From Nannocystis punicea (GTDB lineage: Bacteria > Myxococcota_A > Polyangia > Nannocystales > Nannocystaceae): a stretch of 64,000 nt of DNA. Position 1 is the stretch's first letter; each line of letters opens with the position of its first letter. Of this stretch, positions 51,003 through 61,042 are shown piece after piece. The position numbers were made by a program, and so were the translations under genes. The notes beneath the pieces are model-generated. The model did no database searches. It worked only from the letters and a program-made list of their open reading frames with translations, and was not told the DNA's origin. The DNA is taken from contig NZ_CP114040.1 in assembly GCF_026965555.1 (NCBI RefSeq), forward strand, positions 4,030,001 to 4,094,000. The letters run 5' to 3'.

Positions 51003-51743
51003 TCACACGAACGGCGAGCGGTACGGCGGGCGCTTGGGCGTGTTGAGCCCCAGCTCGGCGTAGCTGGCGCGCAGGTAGACCGCGTCGACCGTGGCCACGT
51101 CGGCCGGGGCCTCGCGCAGCGCGGCGCGGGCGGCCGCTGCCCACAGCCCGGGCCCGTCGGCGCCGGGGACCGCGAGCGAGCGCGCCCGCAGCTCGGCCGG
51201 CAACGCCGAGGCCACCGCGGACACGCCGGGGCCGACCGCGCGGGCGCGGGCGACGAACTCGGCCGGCAGCTCGGCGAGGACCTGCTCCAAAGGACAGCAG
51301 CGATCGTCGGCCAGCCGCTCCGGCCCGTCGTCGCCGAGGTGGAACGGCGCGGCGTAGACGTCGCCGCGACGGGCGTCGAGCAGGCCCAGGACCGGCCCGC
51401 GGACCCGCTCGGCGCCGGCGACGATCGCCAGAGTGCTGAGGCCGAACAGCGGGCAATCGAGGCCGAGCGCCAGCCCCTTGGCGGTGGCGAGGGCGACGCG
51501 GCTGCCGGTGAACATCCCCGGCCCGAGCCCGCAAGCGATCGCCCCCAGCTCGCGCGGCGCGACCCCGGCCGCGGCCAGCAGCGCGGAGATCCGCGGCGCC
51601 AGCTCGGCCGACGCCGGGCGCCCGCGATCGTCGTGGGTCGCCTCGGCCACCGGCTGCGCGCTCCCGGTCGCGCGGTCGATGCGACCGACCGCCAGCGCGG
51701 TGCGCGGCGTCGACGTGTCGAGCGCGAGCAGCCAGGTCGTCAC
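51003..51743 (-). CDS. tsaB: tRNA threonylcarbamoyladenosine protein TsaB
   Basis: 246 residues from GTG 51743, whose first base is shared with the rseP TAG. ASKHA fold: WLLALDTSTPRTALAV, SAELAPRISALL, AIACGLGPGMFTGSRVALATAKGLALGLDCPLFGLSTL and GPVLGLLDARRGDVYAA, all matching TsaB. It scaffolds TsaD in making t6A on tRNAs reading ANN codons. TsaB is often near tsaD or rimI; here it is coupled to the protease gene rseP instead. A two-box array lies inside (51280). Confidence 0.93.
   Translation of the reverse strand: MTTWLLALDTSTPRTALAVGRIDRATGSAQPVAEATHDDRGRPASAELAPRISALLAAAGVAPRELGAIACGLGPGMFTGSRVALATAKGLALGLDCPLFGLSTLAIVAGAERVRGPVLGLLDARRGDVYAAPFHLGDDGPERLADDRCCPLEQVLAELPAEFVARARAVGPGVSAVASALPAELRARSLAVPGADGPGLWAAAARAALREAPADVATVDAVYLRASYAELGLNTPKRPPYRSPFV
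51280..51299. repeat. Box array, 2 boxes, in tsaB
   Basis: Boxes acctgc (51280) and acagca (51294), spacer tccaaagg. Confidence 0.5.
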
Positions 51744-53374
51744 TAGTCCATCCAGAAGCGGGTGATGTCGTTGCGCAGGGCGATCAGCAGCAGCACCAGG
51801 ATGATCACCAGGCCGACGGCGCTGGCCACCTCGCGCGCGCGCTGGCCCAGCGGTCGCCGGCGCAGCGCCTCGAGCGTGAAGAACATCAGGTGCCCGCCAT
51901 CGAGGATCGGGATCGGCAACAGGTTGACGAACCCGAGGTTGATGCTGAGCAGCGCCATGAGCAGCAAGAACTGCCCCGGGCCTTGCTCGGCGGCGGTGCC
52001 GGCGACGTTGAAGATCCCGACCACCGAGCTGAGCTCGTCGACGCCGCGCTCGAGCGTCACCATCTGCCGCAGGCTCGTCCACATCATGCCGAGCATCGAC
52101 AGCGTCTCGTCGACCGCGGAGCGGACGGCGTAGGTCACGCGCCCGCGGATCGGCTCGGGCGGCGGCACTTCACGCTTGGCGTAGGGATCTGCCCCGAAGA
52201 ACAGGTAGCTGCGCTCTTGCTTGTAGATCCCCCGGTGGGTGCGGATCTCCTGCTCGACGCGGACGGTGCGCGGCGCCTCGCCGGGCGACTGCACGCGCAG
52301 GTCGATCGGCTTGGTGCCCTGGCGGTCGAGCATGACCGCGACCGTCTCCCAGCGCGTGACCGGCCGGTCGTCGACCGCGAGCACGCGATCGCCCGGAGCG
52401 ATCCCCGCCTTGGCCGCGGGCGAACCGGACGCGACCGTGCGGACGAAGGTGTTGGCCGGGAGCAGCCCCGTGCTCGCGCCGCCCTCGTGACGCGGCAGCA
52501 GGCGAGCGTGGTGCGACGCGTACCACCAGTACGTGCCGAACTCGCTGCGCACCGGGACCGCGCGGAGGTACGTCAGGCGCAGCAGCGCGGTGCCCTGGCG
52601 CGTCAGCTCGCGCTCGAGGTCCTCGACGGTCTCGATCGGCTCGCCGTTGATCGAGGTGATGATGTCGCCGGTCTGCAGGCCTTGCTCGTGCGCCGGCGAG
52701 TGGGTGTCGACGATGCCGATCGGCGGCGCGTAGACCCACGGGAACACGCCCAGCATGCCGCGCGCCTCGGGCTCGTCGACGGCGTTCTTGACGACGCTGC
52801 GGCGCGGCGTCACGAAGCGGTCGAAGCGGACCCCGTCGCGCTCGATCTGCAGCTTGACCTCGCGGTCGGGCGCCGCCCGCACGTGGTCCTGCATCTCGCC
52901 CCACGAGTGGATGTCGGTGCCGTCGATGGCGACGATCCGGTCGCCGGACTGCAGCTCGCTGGTCGCGGCCGCCGAGTCGTCGAGCACGGTGCCGATCACC
53001 GGCGGCGGGATCACCGTGTGCCCGAGGTAGAACGTGAAGTAGAGCAGCAGCGGCAGCAGCAGGTTGAACAGCGGCCCGGCGCCGAGGACCAGGTAGCGGG
53101 CCCACAGCGGGCGGTTGCGCAGGGCCCGGTGGGCCTCGTGCGGGGCCAGTGGTTCGTCGGGCGACTGGCCGAGCAGCGTCACGTAGCCGCCGAGCGGGAT
53201 CGGAGCGATCCGGTACTCCGTCTCGCCGAGCTGGACCCGCGCGAGCGCCGGCCCGAAGCCGAGCGAGAAGCGCACGACCTTGACGTCGACCAGCTTGGCC
53301 GCCAGCAGGTGGCCGAGCTCATGCACGAAGATCAGCGGGCCGATCAGGAGGATGAACGCCAAAAATTGCGTCAT
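51743..53374 (-). CDS. rseP: Site-2 protease RseP (M50)
   Basis: 543 residues from ATG 53374 (GGAGGCGGCCG before it). HELGH at His18-His22 in the first membrane helix is the zinc motif; the second conserved motif NLLPIPILDGGH is near the C-terminus. Two PDZ domains lie between (GTVLDDSAAATSELQSGDRIVAIDG, TVASGSPAAKAGIAPGDRVLAVDD) plus a PDZ-like GIVDTHSPAHEQGLQTGDIITSING, possibly a third. It cleaves membrane anti-sigma factors and signal-peptide remnants. Its stop overlaps the tsaB start. A box array lies in the region between the PDZ part and the last helices (52187). Confidence 0.95.
   Translation of the reverse strand: MTQFLAFILLIGPLIFVHELGHLLAAKLVDVKVVRFSLGFGPALARVQLGETEYRIAPIPLGGYVTLLGQSPDEPLAPHEAHRALRNRPLWARYLVLGAGPLFNLLLPLLLYFTFYLGHTVIPPPVIGTVLDDSAAATSELQSGDRIVAIDGTDIHSWGEMQDHVRAAPDREVKLQIERDGVRFDRFVTPRRSVVKNAVDEPEARGMLGVFPWVYAPPIGIVDTHSPAHEQGLQTGDIITSINGEPIETVEDLERELTRQGTALLRLTYLRAVPVRSEFGTYWWYASHHARLLPRHEGGASTGLLPANTFVRTVASGSPAAKAGIAPGDRVLAVDDRPVTRWETVAVMLDRQGTKPIDLRVQSPGEAPRTVRVEQEIRTHRGIYKQERSYLFFGADPYAKREVPPPEPIRGRVTYAVRSAVDETLSMLGMMWTSLRQMVTLERGVDELSSVVGIFNVAGTAAEQGPGQFLLLMALLSINLGFVNLLPIPILDGGHLMFFTLEALRRRPLGQRAREVASAVGLVIILVLLLIALRNDITRFWMD
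52187..52206. repeat. Box array, 2 boxes, in rseP
   Basis: Boxes atctgc (52187) and acaggt (52201), spacer cccgaaga; codes YLFFGADPY. Confidence 0.5.
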
Positions 53375-53681
53375 CGGCCGCCTCCGCGGCGTCGCTCCTG
53401 GACTCCGGCGCGGTCGCGCCCGGCTGCCTCCGTCCTGGACATGGCTGACTGTGGATACTCGACCCGAGGCTCCCGGCCGAGCGCGGGGGCAGTGATGCGT
53501 CTCACAGCTCGCACAGGGGCGCTGGGGTCGCACGGACCCGACCATTTTCGCCACCGCGAATCAATTCAGCGCCGTACACTCGCCCAGCGCAGACTCCCCG
53601 TTCCTGCGGGCCCGAGCCCGCCTGAATCCCTGCGCCGAGGGCGTCGTCACAGCGCCACGTACTGACCTCCAGAGGATTTTC
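53375..53681. other. Divergent promoter region
   Basis: Between rseP (minus) and the PA14-like lipoprotein (plus). No gene. Both promoters should be here; not resolved. Confidence 0.5.
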
Positions 53682-54506
53682 ATGCTTCGCACGTCCGTGA
53701 TCCTGGTCGCGAGCTTCGGGCTGCTCGCTGGTTGTGCCTCTTCTTCGGCGAACGCGCCGCAATCGAACTCTCCCGACGCCGGCAAGGTGGACTACGACGT
53801 CGGGACGCCCAGCGGCGGCAACGGTGGCAGCAGCACGCCGGCCGAGTCCGACGGCAACGGCAGCGAGCCCGCGATCAAGGGCCGCGACTCCACCACCACG
53901 CGCGGCGCCTCGGTCGGTCCCAAGGTCGTCAAGCGGATCGCGGCGAGCAAGCCGCCCAAGGCCGAAGAGCCGGAGACCCCCGCGCCGGCCAAGCCCAAGC
54001 CGGGCCGCGCCACCAGCCCCAACGGCCTGCTCGCCGAGGCCTTCGTCATCCCGGCGGCGACCGAGAAGCTGCCCGACTTCGCCGGCCTGACGCCGAAGAA
54101 GCTGTTCATCGCCAACACGCTCGACGCCTCGGGCACCACGCCGCTCGCGGGCCTGCCGCGGGGCCTCGCCGCCCCGCTGGCGCTCCGCTTCACCGGCACG
54201 GTCAACGTCGTCACCGCCGGCGAGTACAAGCTGTGCTCCGCCAGCGTCGACGGCAGCCAGCTCTACATCGAGGACACGCTCATCGTCGACAACGACGGCG
54301 TCAAGACCGAGGCCGCCGAGGTCTGCGAGCTCGTCAGCCTCGACCCCGGCGAGTACAAGGTCGAGCTGCGCTCGTTCCACGTCAGCGGCCCGATCGTCGT
54401 CCGCCTGGCCTGGGCCGAGGGCAAGGACGGCACCCCCGCCGCCATCCCGCTCAAGAGCCTGTACAAGCCCGAGGACGCGGACGCCCGCGTCAAGGCCGGC
54501 AAGTAG
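53682..54506 (+). CDS. Lipoprotein with PA14-like domain
   Basis: 274 residues with AGAGG 8 nt before ATG. Lipobox LLAGC (Cys 18), a Ser/Pro/Lys-rich linker, then a C-terminal domain with GLLAEAFVIP, LPLALRFTGTVNVVTAGEYKLCSASVDGSQLYIEDTLIVDNDG, SLDPGEYKVELRSFHVSGPIVVRLAW, the SDDGSxLYIDGxxVxDNxG pattern of PA14 domains. PA14 domains bind sugars. A four-box array begins at its stop codon. Confidence 0.85.
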   Translation: MLRTSVILVASFGLLAGCASSSANAPQSNSPDAGKVDYDVGTPSGGNGGSSTPAESDGNGSEPAIKGRDSTTTRGASVGPKVVKRIAASKPPKAEEPETPAPAKPKPGRATSPNGLLAEAFVIPAATEKLPDFAGLTPKKLFIANTLDASGTTPLAGLPRGLAAPLALRFTGTVNVVTAGEYKLCSASVDGSQLYIEDTLIVDNDGVKTEAAEVCELVSLDPGEYKVELRSFHVSGPIVVRLAWAEGKDGTPAAIPLKSLYKPEDADARVKAGK

Positions 54507-54553
54507 GCTGTCTCTTCGCGCAGGTCCTCGGCGACATGTCCCCGAGGACCTGT
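54506..54553. repeat. Box array, 4 boxes, after lipoprotein stop
   Basis: Boxes ggctgt (54506), gcaggt (54520), acatgt (54534), acctgt (54548), all 14 nt apart; the first overlaps the TAG. It lies between two convergent genes and could end both transcripts. Confidence 0.85.
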
Positions 54554-54594
54554 GCGATCGCGCCGCCGACCGCTCGGCGGCCATGTCTTCGCGG

Positions 54595-55878
54595 TCAAGG
54601 CGCGTCGACCTGTGAGCCGTCGTCGGCGCACGCGATCCGCACCCGGCGAGTCGGCGCCGACTCGCCGACCACGACGACCTGCCCGCGCCCGGCGCGGAGG
54701 AGCGACGCGTGCTCGCCGACCTCGAGGGTGCCGACGATGTCCTCGTCGACCGTCACGCCCTCGATCGGCGCGACGTACCAGTGCTTCGTCGGCAGCTGAC
54801 CGATCGCCACCCGGCTGCCGAGCTGCAGCAGGTGCGAGTGCAGATCCTTGTCGAGCAGCGCGATCAGGTCGCCCTCGTCGGTCGTGTCCGGCCCGAGCAG
54901 GTCGGTGCGGAACAGGTAGTCGGCCGGGGTCGCGTCGGCGCTCGAGCCGTCGGGGCCGGGGACGAGCCCCGCCAGCACGTAGACTCCGAGCGGGTCGGCG
55001 GCGAGCTGCGCGGGCGAGGGCAGCGCCGGGCCGGAGGTCGGCCAGGCCACGTGATCGCGGCGGGTCAGCACCGGCTTCTCCGCCGTGGGGTCGCGCTGCA
55101 GCGCGAGGCTGAGGATGTGCGTCTCGAACATCGCCGGCGGCGCGGCGGGATCGGGCATCGCGTCGGGGCGCGAGGCGATCGAGATCAGCAGCGCGGCCCC
55201 GGCGACGCTGCCGGGTTCGGCGACGTCGAGCACGCTGAGCTCGCGCAGGTCGTCCCACAACAGCGGGCAGGTCAGCTCGCTGAGCGGTGGGCAGGTCACC
55301 GTCGCAGTCAACGTCCAGCGTTCGCCGAGGCCGAGCTCCGGCGTCACCGCGGCCACGTGCACCGGCACCTCGCCGACCTTCGTCAGGCGCGGCAGCGCGA
55401 GTAGGTACGGGCTCTGGCCGAGGAACACCAGGCGATGAAACCACTCCGTCGACGCGTCGCCCGGGAAGCCCGCGAGCGCCGGTCCGGCGGACACCGCCGC
55501 CGCGTCCTCGTCGATCCGCCACAGCTGCGCCGCGTCGTCGCGGTCGAGCGTCAGCCACAGCTGACCCTCGATCGCGCTGCGCGTGAGCGTGAACTCGTGC
55601 GGCGCGCCCACGGTCGACAGATCGACGCCGGGGATGTCCTCCGGGGCCCGTCGCAGCTCGAGCTCGCCCGGGTGTTCGCTGGCCAGGAACCACGCCGCGT
55701 CCGCGCCGCTGCGGGCGATCGCCGCCGCGTGGATCCGCCAGCCCGGCAGCACGTCAGGGTCGGCGACCGCGAGCTCGATGTCTTCGCACGTGCGACCGAC
55801 GTCGAGCACGAGCCCCGGCGGCGTCACCGGGCTGCACGCGCCGAGCAGCGCCGCGCCGACGAGTCCGCGAGCCCGCAT
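54595..55878 (-). CDS. Hypothetical lipoprotein
   Basis: 427 residues. Lipobox LLGAC (Cys 15). Long beta-rich mature part with no named domain: GWRIHAAAIARSGADAAWFLASEHPGELELR, FTLTRSAIEGQLWLTLDRDDAAQLWRIDEDAA, DHVAWPTSGPALP, LVPGPDGSSADATPADYLFRTDLL. Repeated WLTLDR/YLLALPRL-like strands could be propeller blades, but I cannot be sure. Its position next to bioA is not informative. Confidence 0.7.
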   Translation of the reverse strand: MRARGLVGAALLGACSPVTPPGLVLDVGRTCEDIELAVADPDVLPGWRIHAAAIARSGADAAWFLASEHPGELELRRAPEDIPGVDLSTVGAPHEFTLTRSAIEGQLWLTLDRDDAAQLWRIDEDAAAVSAGPALAGFPGDASTEWFHRLVFLGQSPYLLALPRLTKVGEVPVHVAAVTPELGLGERWTLTATVTCPPLSELTCPLLWDDLRELSVLDVAEPGSVAGAALLISIASRPDAMPDPAAPPAMFETHILSLALQRDPTAEKPVLTRRDHVAWPTSGPALPSPAQLAADPLGVYVLAGLVPGPDGSSADATPADYLFRTDLLGPDTTDEGDLIALLDKDLHSHLLQLGSRVAIGQLPTKHWYVAPIEGVTVDEDIVGTLEVGEHASLLRAGRGQVVVVGESAPTRRVRIACADDGSQVDAP

Positions 55879-55932
55879 CCCCGCGATGATAGCCGCTCGA
55901 CGGCCTGACCGCGACCACCGCGACGGGGCGCC

Positions 55933-57267
55933 TCACTCGAGCACGGCGCGAATGGTGGCGATCGTCGCCTCGGCCAGGCGGTCGAGCTCGTCGTCGTCGA
56001 TCACCAGCGGCGGGAACCAGTAGATCGTGTCGTGCAGCGGCCGCAGGAGCACCCCCCGGGCCAGCGCGGCCTCGCGCAGCAGCAGGCCGAGCCGTCCGTC
56101 GCGCGCCCCCGGGCTGCCCGGCGCGGGCCTCACCCCGAGGGCCGCGATCATGCCCGCCTGGCGATGGGCCACCACCGCCGGACACGCCGACGCGACCGCC
56201 CGGCGGCGCGCCGCCATCGCCTCGACGCGGCCCGGCAAGCGGGCCAGGAGGTCGGTCGCGCGGAACAGCTCGAGCCCGGCGATCGCCGCCGCGCAGGCGA
56301 TCGGGTTGGCCGTGAACGTGTGGCTGTGGAGGAAGCTGCGGGTCGGCGCGCCGCGGAAGTCGACGTCGAAGCCCTCCCGCACCAGCACCGTAGCGAGCGG
56401 CAAGATCCCTGCCAGGCCCTTGCTGAGGCACAGCAGATCGGGCTGCACTTCCGACCATGTACTTGCGAACATGTGGCCGGTGCGGCCGAACCCGACCGCG
56501 ATCTCGTCGGCGATGACGTGGATCCCGAGGCGCTGGGCCGCGCGGGCCAGCTCGCGGTAGAAGCCCGCGCCGGTCATCGTCATCCGGCCCGCGCACTGCA
56601 CCAGCGGCTCGATCACGACCGCGGTCAGCTCGTGCGCGTGCTCCTCCAGCGCCGCGATCGCGGCCGCGGTCTCGGGCGCGTCGCGGCCGAGGTCGGACGC
56701 GAGGTCGGCGTGCTCGTGCTGCGGATGGCTCGGAGCCGGCAGCTCGAGCGGCGAGAAGAGCAGGGGCGCGAACGTGTCGCGGTACGCGCTGGCGCCGCAG
56801 AGGGCCAGGGCGCCGAGGGTCTCGCCGTGATAGCCGTTGCGCAGCGTGGCGAAGCGGCGGCGGTCCGGTTCACCGCGCTGTTGTCGGGCCTGATAGCTGA
56901 GCTTGAGCGCCACCTCGACCGCCGCCGAGCCGCAGTCGGCGTAGAACACCCGCTCGTAGCCGGGCGGCGCCGCGGCGAGGAGCGCCTCGGCGAGCGCGAC
57001 CGCCGGCTCGTGGGTGAAGCCGGCGAACATCACGTGGTCGAGGCGTTCGACCTGCTCGCGGATCGCAGCGACGATCGCCGGGTGGCCGTGGCCGTGCACG
57101 CACGTCCACCACGACGCGATGGCGTCGAGGATCGCCCGCCCGTCGGCGTCGTAGAGCCAGCATCCGCGGGCGCGTTCGACGGCGATCGGGGGCAGGCGGT
57201 CGAGATCGGCGAAGTGCGTCGCCGGGTGCCAGACGTGCGCGCGATCGCGGTCGATGAGCCTCGCCAC
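55933..57267 (-). CDS. bioA: Adenosylmethionine-8-amino-7-oxononanoate aminotransferase
   Basis: 444 residues, GTG start. PLP aminotransferase class III; BioA transfers the SAM amino group to 7-keto-8-aminopelargonate in biotin synthesis. BioA features: DRAHVWHPATHFADLDRLPPIAVERARGCWLYDADGR, SWWTCVHGHGHPAI, GSAAVEVALKLSYQ, RNGYHGETLGAL, VIADEIAVGFGRTGHMFA (PLP-binding Asp) and CLSKGLAG with the Schiff-base Lys. The WWTCxHGHxHP motif distinguishes BioA from other class III enzymes. No other bio gene is nearby. A box array is translated inside, giving FASTWSE. Confidence 0.95.
   Translation of the reverse strand: MARLIDRDRAHVWHPATHFADLDRLPPIAVERARGCWLYDADGRAILDAIASWWTCVHGHGHPAIVAAIREQVERLDHVMFAGFTHEPAVALAEALLAAAPPGYERVFYADCGSAAVEVALKLSYQARQQRGEPDRRRFATLRNGYHGETLGALALCGASAYRDTFAPLLFSPLELPAPSHPQHEHADLASDLGRDAPETAAAIAALEEHAHELTAVVIEPLVQCAGRMTMTGAGFYRELARAAQRLGIHVIADEIAVGFGRTGHMFASTWSEVQPDLLCLSKGLAGILPLATVLVREGFDVDFRGAPTRSFLHSHTFTANPIACAAAIAGLELFRATDLLARLPGRVEAMAARRRAVASACPAVVAHRQAGMIAALGVRPAPGSPGARDGRLGLLLREAALARGVLLRPLHDTIYWFPPLVIDDDELDRLAEATIATIRAVLE
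56455..56474. repeat. Box array, 2 boxes, in bioA
   Basis: Boxes ccatgt (56455) and acatgt (56469), spacer acttgcga; codes HMFASTW. Confidence 0.75.
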
Positions 57268-57460
57268 GGCGGCGAGGCTGACCTCAGGCGCGCGCGGCCG
57301 TCAAGCCCGTCCGGCCGCCCGGGGGAGGAGCTCCGCCGTCCGCGCCGGCTTTGGCGGCGACAGCCCGCCTCCGTGCGGTCCCCATTGCGTAGGCCGGGCC
57401 GCTCGCGCACCCTTGCGGTGGGCGCGGCTCGCGACCGGTCGCGCCGCCTCGGGTTTCGCC

Positions 57461-58189
57461 ATGCAGCGCACGCTCTCGACCCTCCGCACCGCCCTCCGTT
57501 CGTTCCCCTTGTTCGCCGGGCTGTTCACCGCCGCCGTCGCCGGCGGCTGCGTGCTCTACGGCGAGCCCGACGACTACAAGACCTGCCAGGAGGTCGCGTG
57601 CGGCAACCATGCCAGCTGCGGCGACGGCAAGTGCTTCTGCGATCCCGGCTACGAGGGCAACCCGTACACCGGCTGTCAGGACGCCACGCCCGCCGTCGAC
57701 GAGGAGTGCGCCAAGGACTGCGGGCAGAACGCCTACTGCTCCGAGGGCGAGTGTTACTGCGAGCTCGACCACGTCTACGTCTGCGGTGAGAACGCCGGGT
57801 GCATGCCGACCGAGCGGCTCTGCGACAAGACCGCCGACTGCCCCAACGGCGCCGACGAGGCCACTGCAGTCTGCGCCGCGCCGGTCTTCCAGGAGTGGCT
57901 GCTGACGGACGACTGCGACGACGGCCTCGACATCGAGTGGAAGCTGTTCGCGCAGGACCGCGATTGGGCCTGGCCCGACTCCGAGACGACCTTCCGCACC
58001 GCCGGCCGCGGCGTCGATGTCTACCAGACCATTCAGTGCTTCGAGGGCGAATGGATCTGCTTCGCCGGCGCCTCCGGGGACGTCACCTGGGGCTTCAACC
58101 TCGACGGCACCGGCGAGTGCGAGGCGTGTTGTGCCGCCTGCGGCTCCCAACCGCTGCTGGATCTCGGGTTCCTCACCTGCGAGGGTTGA
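57461..58189 (+). CDS. Lipoprotein with EGF-like and LDL-receptor class A-like repeats
   Basis: 242 residues from ATG 57461. Lipobox VAGGC (Cys about 30). Then two EGF-like modules (CGNHASCGDGKCFCDPGYEGNPYTGC, CGQNAYCSEGECYCELDHVYVC) and an LDLR class A-like segment (RLCDKTADCPNGADEATAVC). A C-terminal domain with paired Cys (GECEACCAACGSQ) follows. Such animal-like repeats also occur in myxobacterial surface proteins. Binding partners unknown. Confidence 0.82.
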   Translation: MQRTLSTLRTALRSFPLFAGLFTAAVAGGCVLYGEPDDYKTCQEVACGNHASCGDGKCFCDPGYEGNPYTGCQDATPAVDEECAKDCGQNAYCSEGECYCELDHVYVCGENAGCMPTERLCDKTADCPNGADEATAVCAAPVFQEWLLTDDCDDGLDIEWKLFAQDRDWAWPDSETTFRTAGRGVDVYQTIQCFEGEWICFAGASGDVTWGFNLDGTGECEACCAACGSQPLLDLGFLTCEG

Positions 58190-58303
58190 CAGCCGGCGAG
58201 GGCGCGGGGGTGCGCCGGCCCCTTGCTTTTGCGCCTGATTGCCGCTACGTCTCCCCCGTCACGTGTGTGTCCGTGAGGCCCGCACGCGGCGTGGTGGACT
58301 TCC

Positions 58304-58777
58304 ATGACAGAGATCGCCCAGCTCTTCGAATCTGCGCTCCGACAGAATCGGGCCACCTTGCTGCGCAAGGCCGCGATCAACACGGTGGCGCGGATGCCGG
58401 CCACCACCAAGCTCAGTGAGCTCCTCAGCAGCGAGGCCGGCGCCTCGATCCGTCAGCTCAGCATCAGCGAGCTGCGCGAGGCCCTCGCGGCGCTGCTCCC
58501 GGCGCGGCCCGCCCGCCCGGCGGCGAGCGCGGCGGCGGCAGCGAGCGAGAGCGAGGGCGCGGCCAACGGCGCCGGCGAGGCGCGCGAGGTCCAGGTCTAC
58601 AAGCAGATCCTCACCGCCATCGAGGACGAGCCGCTCACCATCGGCCAGCTGGCCAAGCGCATCGACTGCGACATCGCCGAGCTGCGCGGCTACCTCGCGT
58701 GGATGAAGAAGATGGGCAAGATCGACAGCACGGGGCGCGCCCGCGCGACCCGCTACCACAAGCCGGCCGGGGCCTGA
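58304..58777 (+). CDS. Protein with C-terminal winged-helix-like region
   Basis: 157 residues. N-terminal helix (EIAQLFESALRQNRATLLRKAAINTV), then an Ala-rich linker and a C-terminal segment EVQVYKQILTAIEDEPLTIGQLAKRIDCDIAELRGYLAWMKKMGKIDSTGRARATRYH, a typical winged-helix pattern (helix-turn-helix then basic wing). Probably a DNA-binding regulator. The two genes that follow (helical protein, sigma-54 activator) run in the same direction with 22- and 3-nt gaps, so this is likely one operon. Confidence 0.7.
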   Translation: MTEIAQLFESALRQNRATLLRKAAINTVARMPATTKLSELLSSEAGASIRQLSISELREALAALLPARPARPAASAAAAASESEGAANGAGEAREVQVYKQILTAIEDEPLTIGQLAKRIDCDIAELRGYLAWMKKMGKIDSTGRARATRYHKPAGA

Positions 58778-58799
58778 GCTCCGCGGGCGCTCGCACGCC

Positions 58800-59222
58800 A
58801 TGGCATTCGCGGTCGCCGACTTCCCCGAGCAGGTCGCCGCGCTCAAGCACGACCTCGGCAAGTACGTCGCCTGGATGTCGGCCAACCTCGGCGACGACGA
58901 CTGGCGCGGCTCGCTGCGCGACGAGCTGATCGAGGCGCTGCGCCGCGACATCCTCCGCACCCGCAGCGGCGGCGACGGCACCGTCGAGACCGCGTGGGAG
59001 CTGTGGTCGCGCTTCGCCGCCGCCTGGCCGCGGCCGTTGCCTGCGCCCGAGCTCGTCGACGTCGAGGCCGCCGTCGAGGTCCTGCGCGCGCACGGCCCGG
59101 CGCTCGTCCGCGGCGACCGCGACGCCATCGCCGCCGCGCGCCCGCAGATCCGCGCCGCGCAGCAGACGATCCGCAGCGCGCTGCAGCAGCTGCATCGGCG
59201 GCTCCAGTCTCAGCGCGGGTGA
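58800..59222 (+). CDS. Small helical protein, unknown function
   Basis: 140 residues, all predicted helix: PEQVAALKHDLGKYVAWMSANLGDDDW, VETAWELWSRFAAAWPRPLPAPELVDVEAAVEVLR, then ARPQIRAAQQTIRSALQQLHRRLQSQ. The last helix is amphipathic with a Gln/Arg-rich face. It lies 3 nt before the sigma-54 activator gene (GTG 59226), which suggests a partner, e.g. a sensor or co-regulator. Confidence 0.7.
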   Translation: MAFAVADFPEQVAALKHDLGKYVAWMSANLGDDDWRGSLRDELIEALRRDILRTRSGGDGTVETAWELWSRFAAAWPRPLPAPELVDVEAAVEVLRAHGPALVRGDRDAIAAARPQIRAAQQTIRSALQQLHRRLQSQRG

Positions 59223-59225
59223 TTC

Positions 59226-60932
<1,707 letters not shown>

Positions 60933-61042
60933 CAGGGGGTCATGCGACGCTCGCCGCCCGCGCCTGCTAACCTGTCGCCTCGGGCCGGTCGGCGCGCGCC
61001 GCTCGGCCCGGGCTCCACCTCTCGGGCGAAGGGCTAGCGACC
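60933..61042. other. Short gap before the TPR kinase-like gene
   Basis: About 110 bases, no gene. The next gene's signal-coding array begins just after it. Confidence 0.5.

Noticed and set aside
53434..53455. Possible box acatgg upstream of rseP
   Set aside because: No second box 14 nt away on either side.
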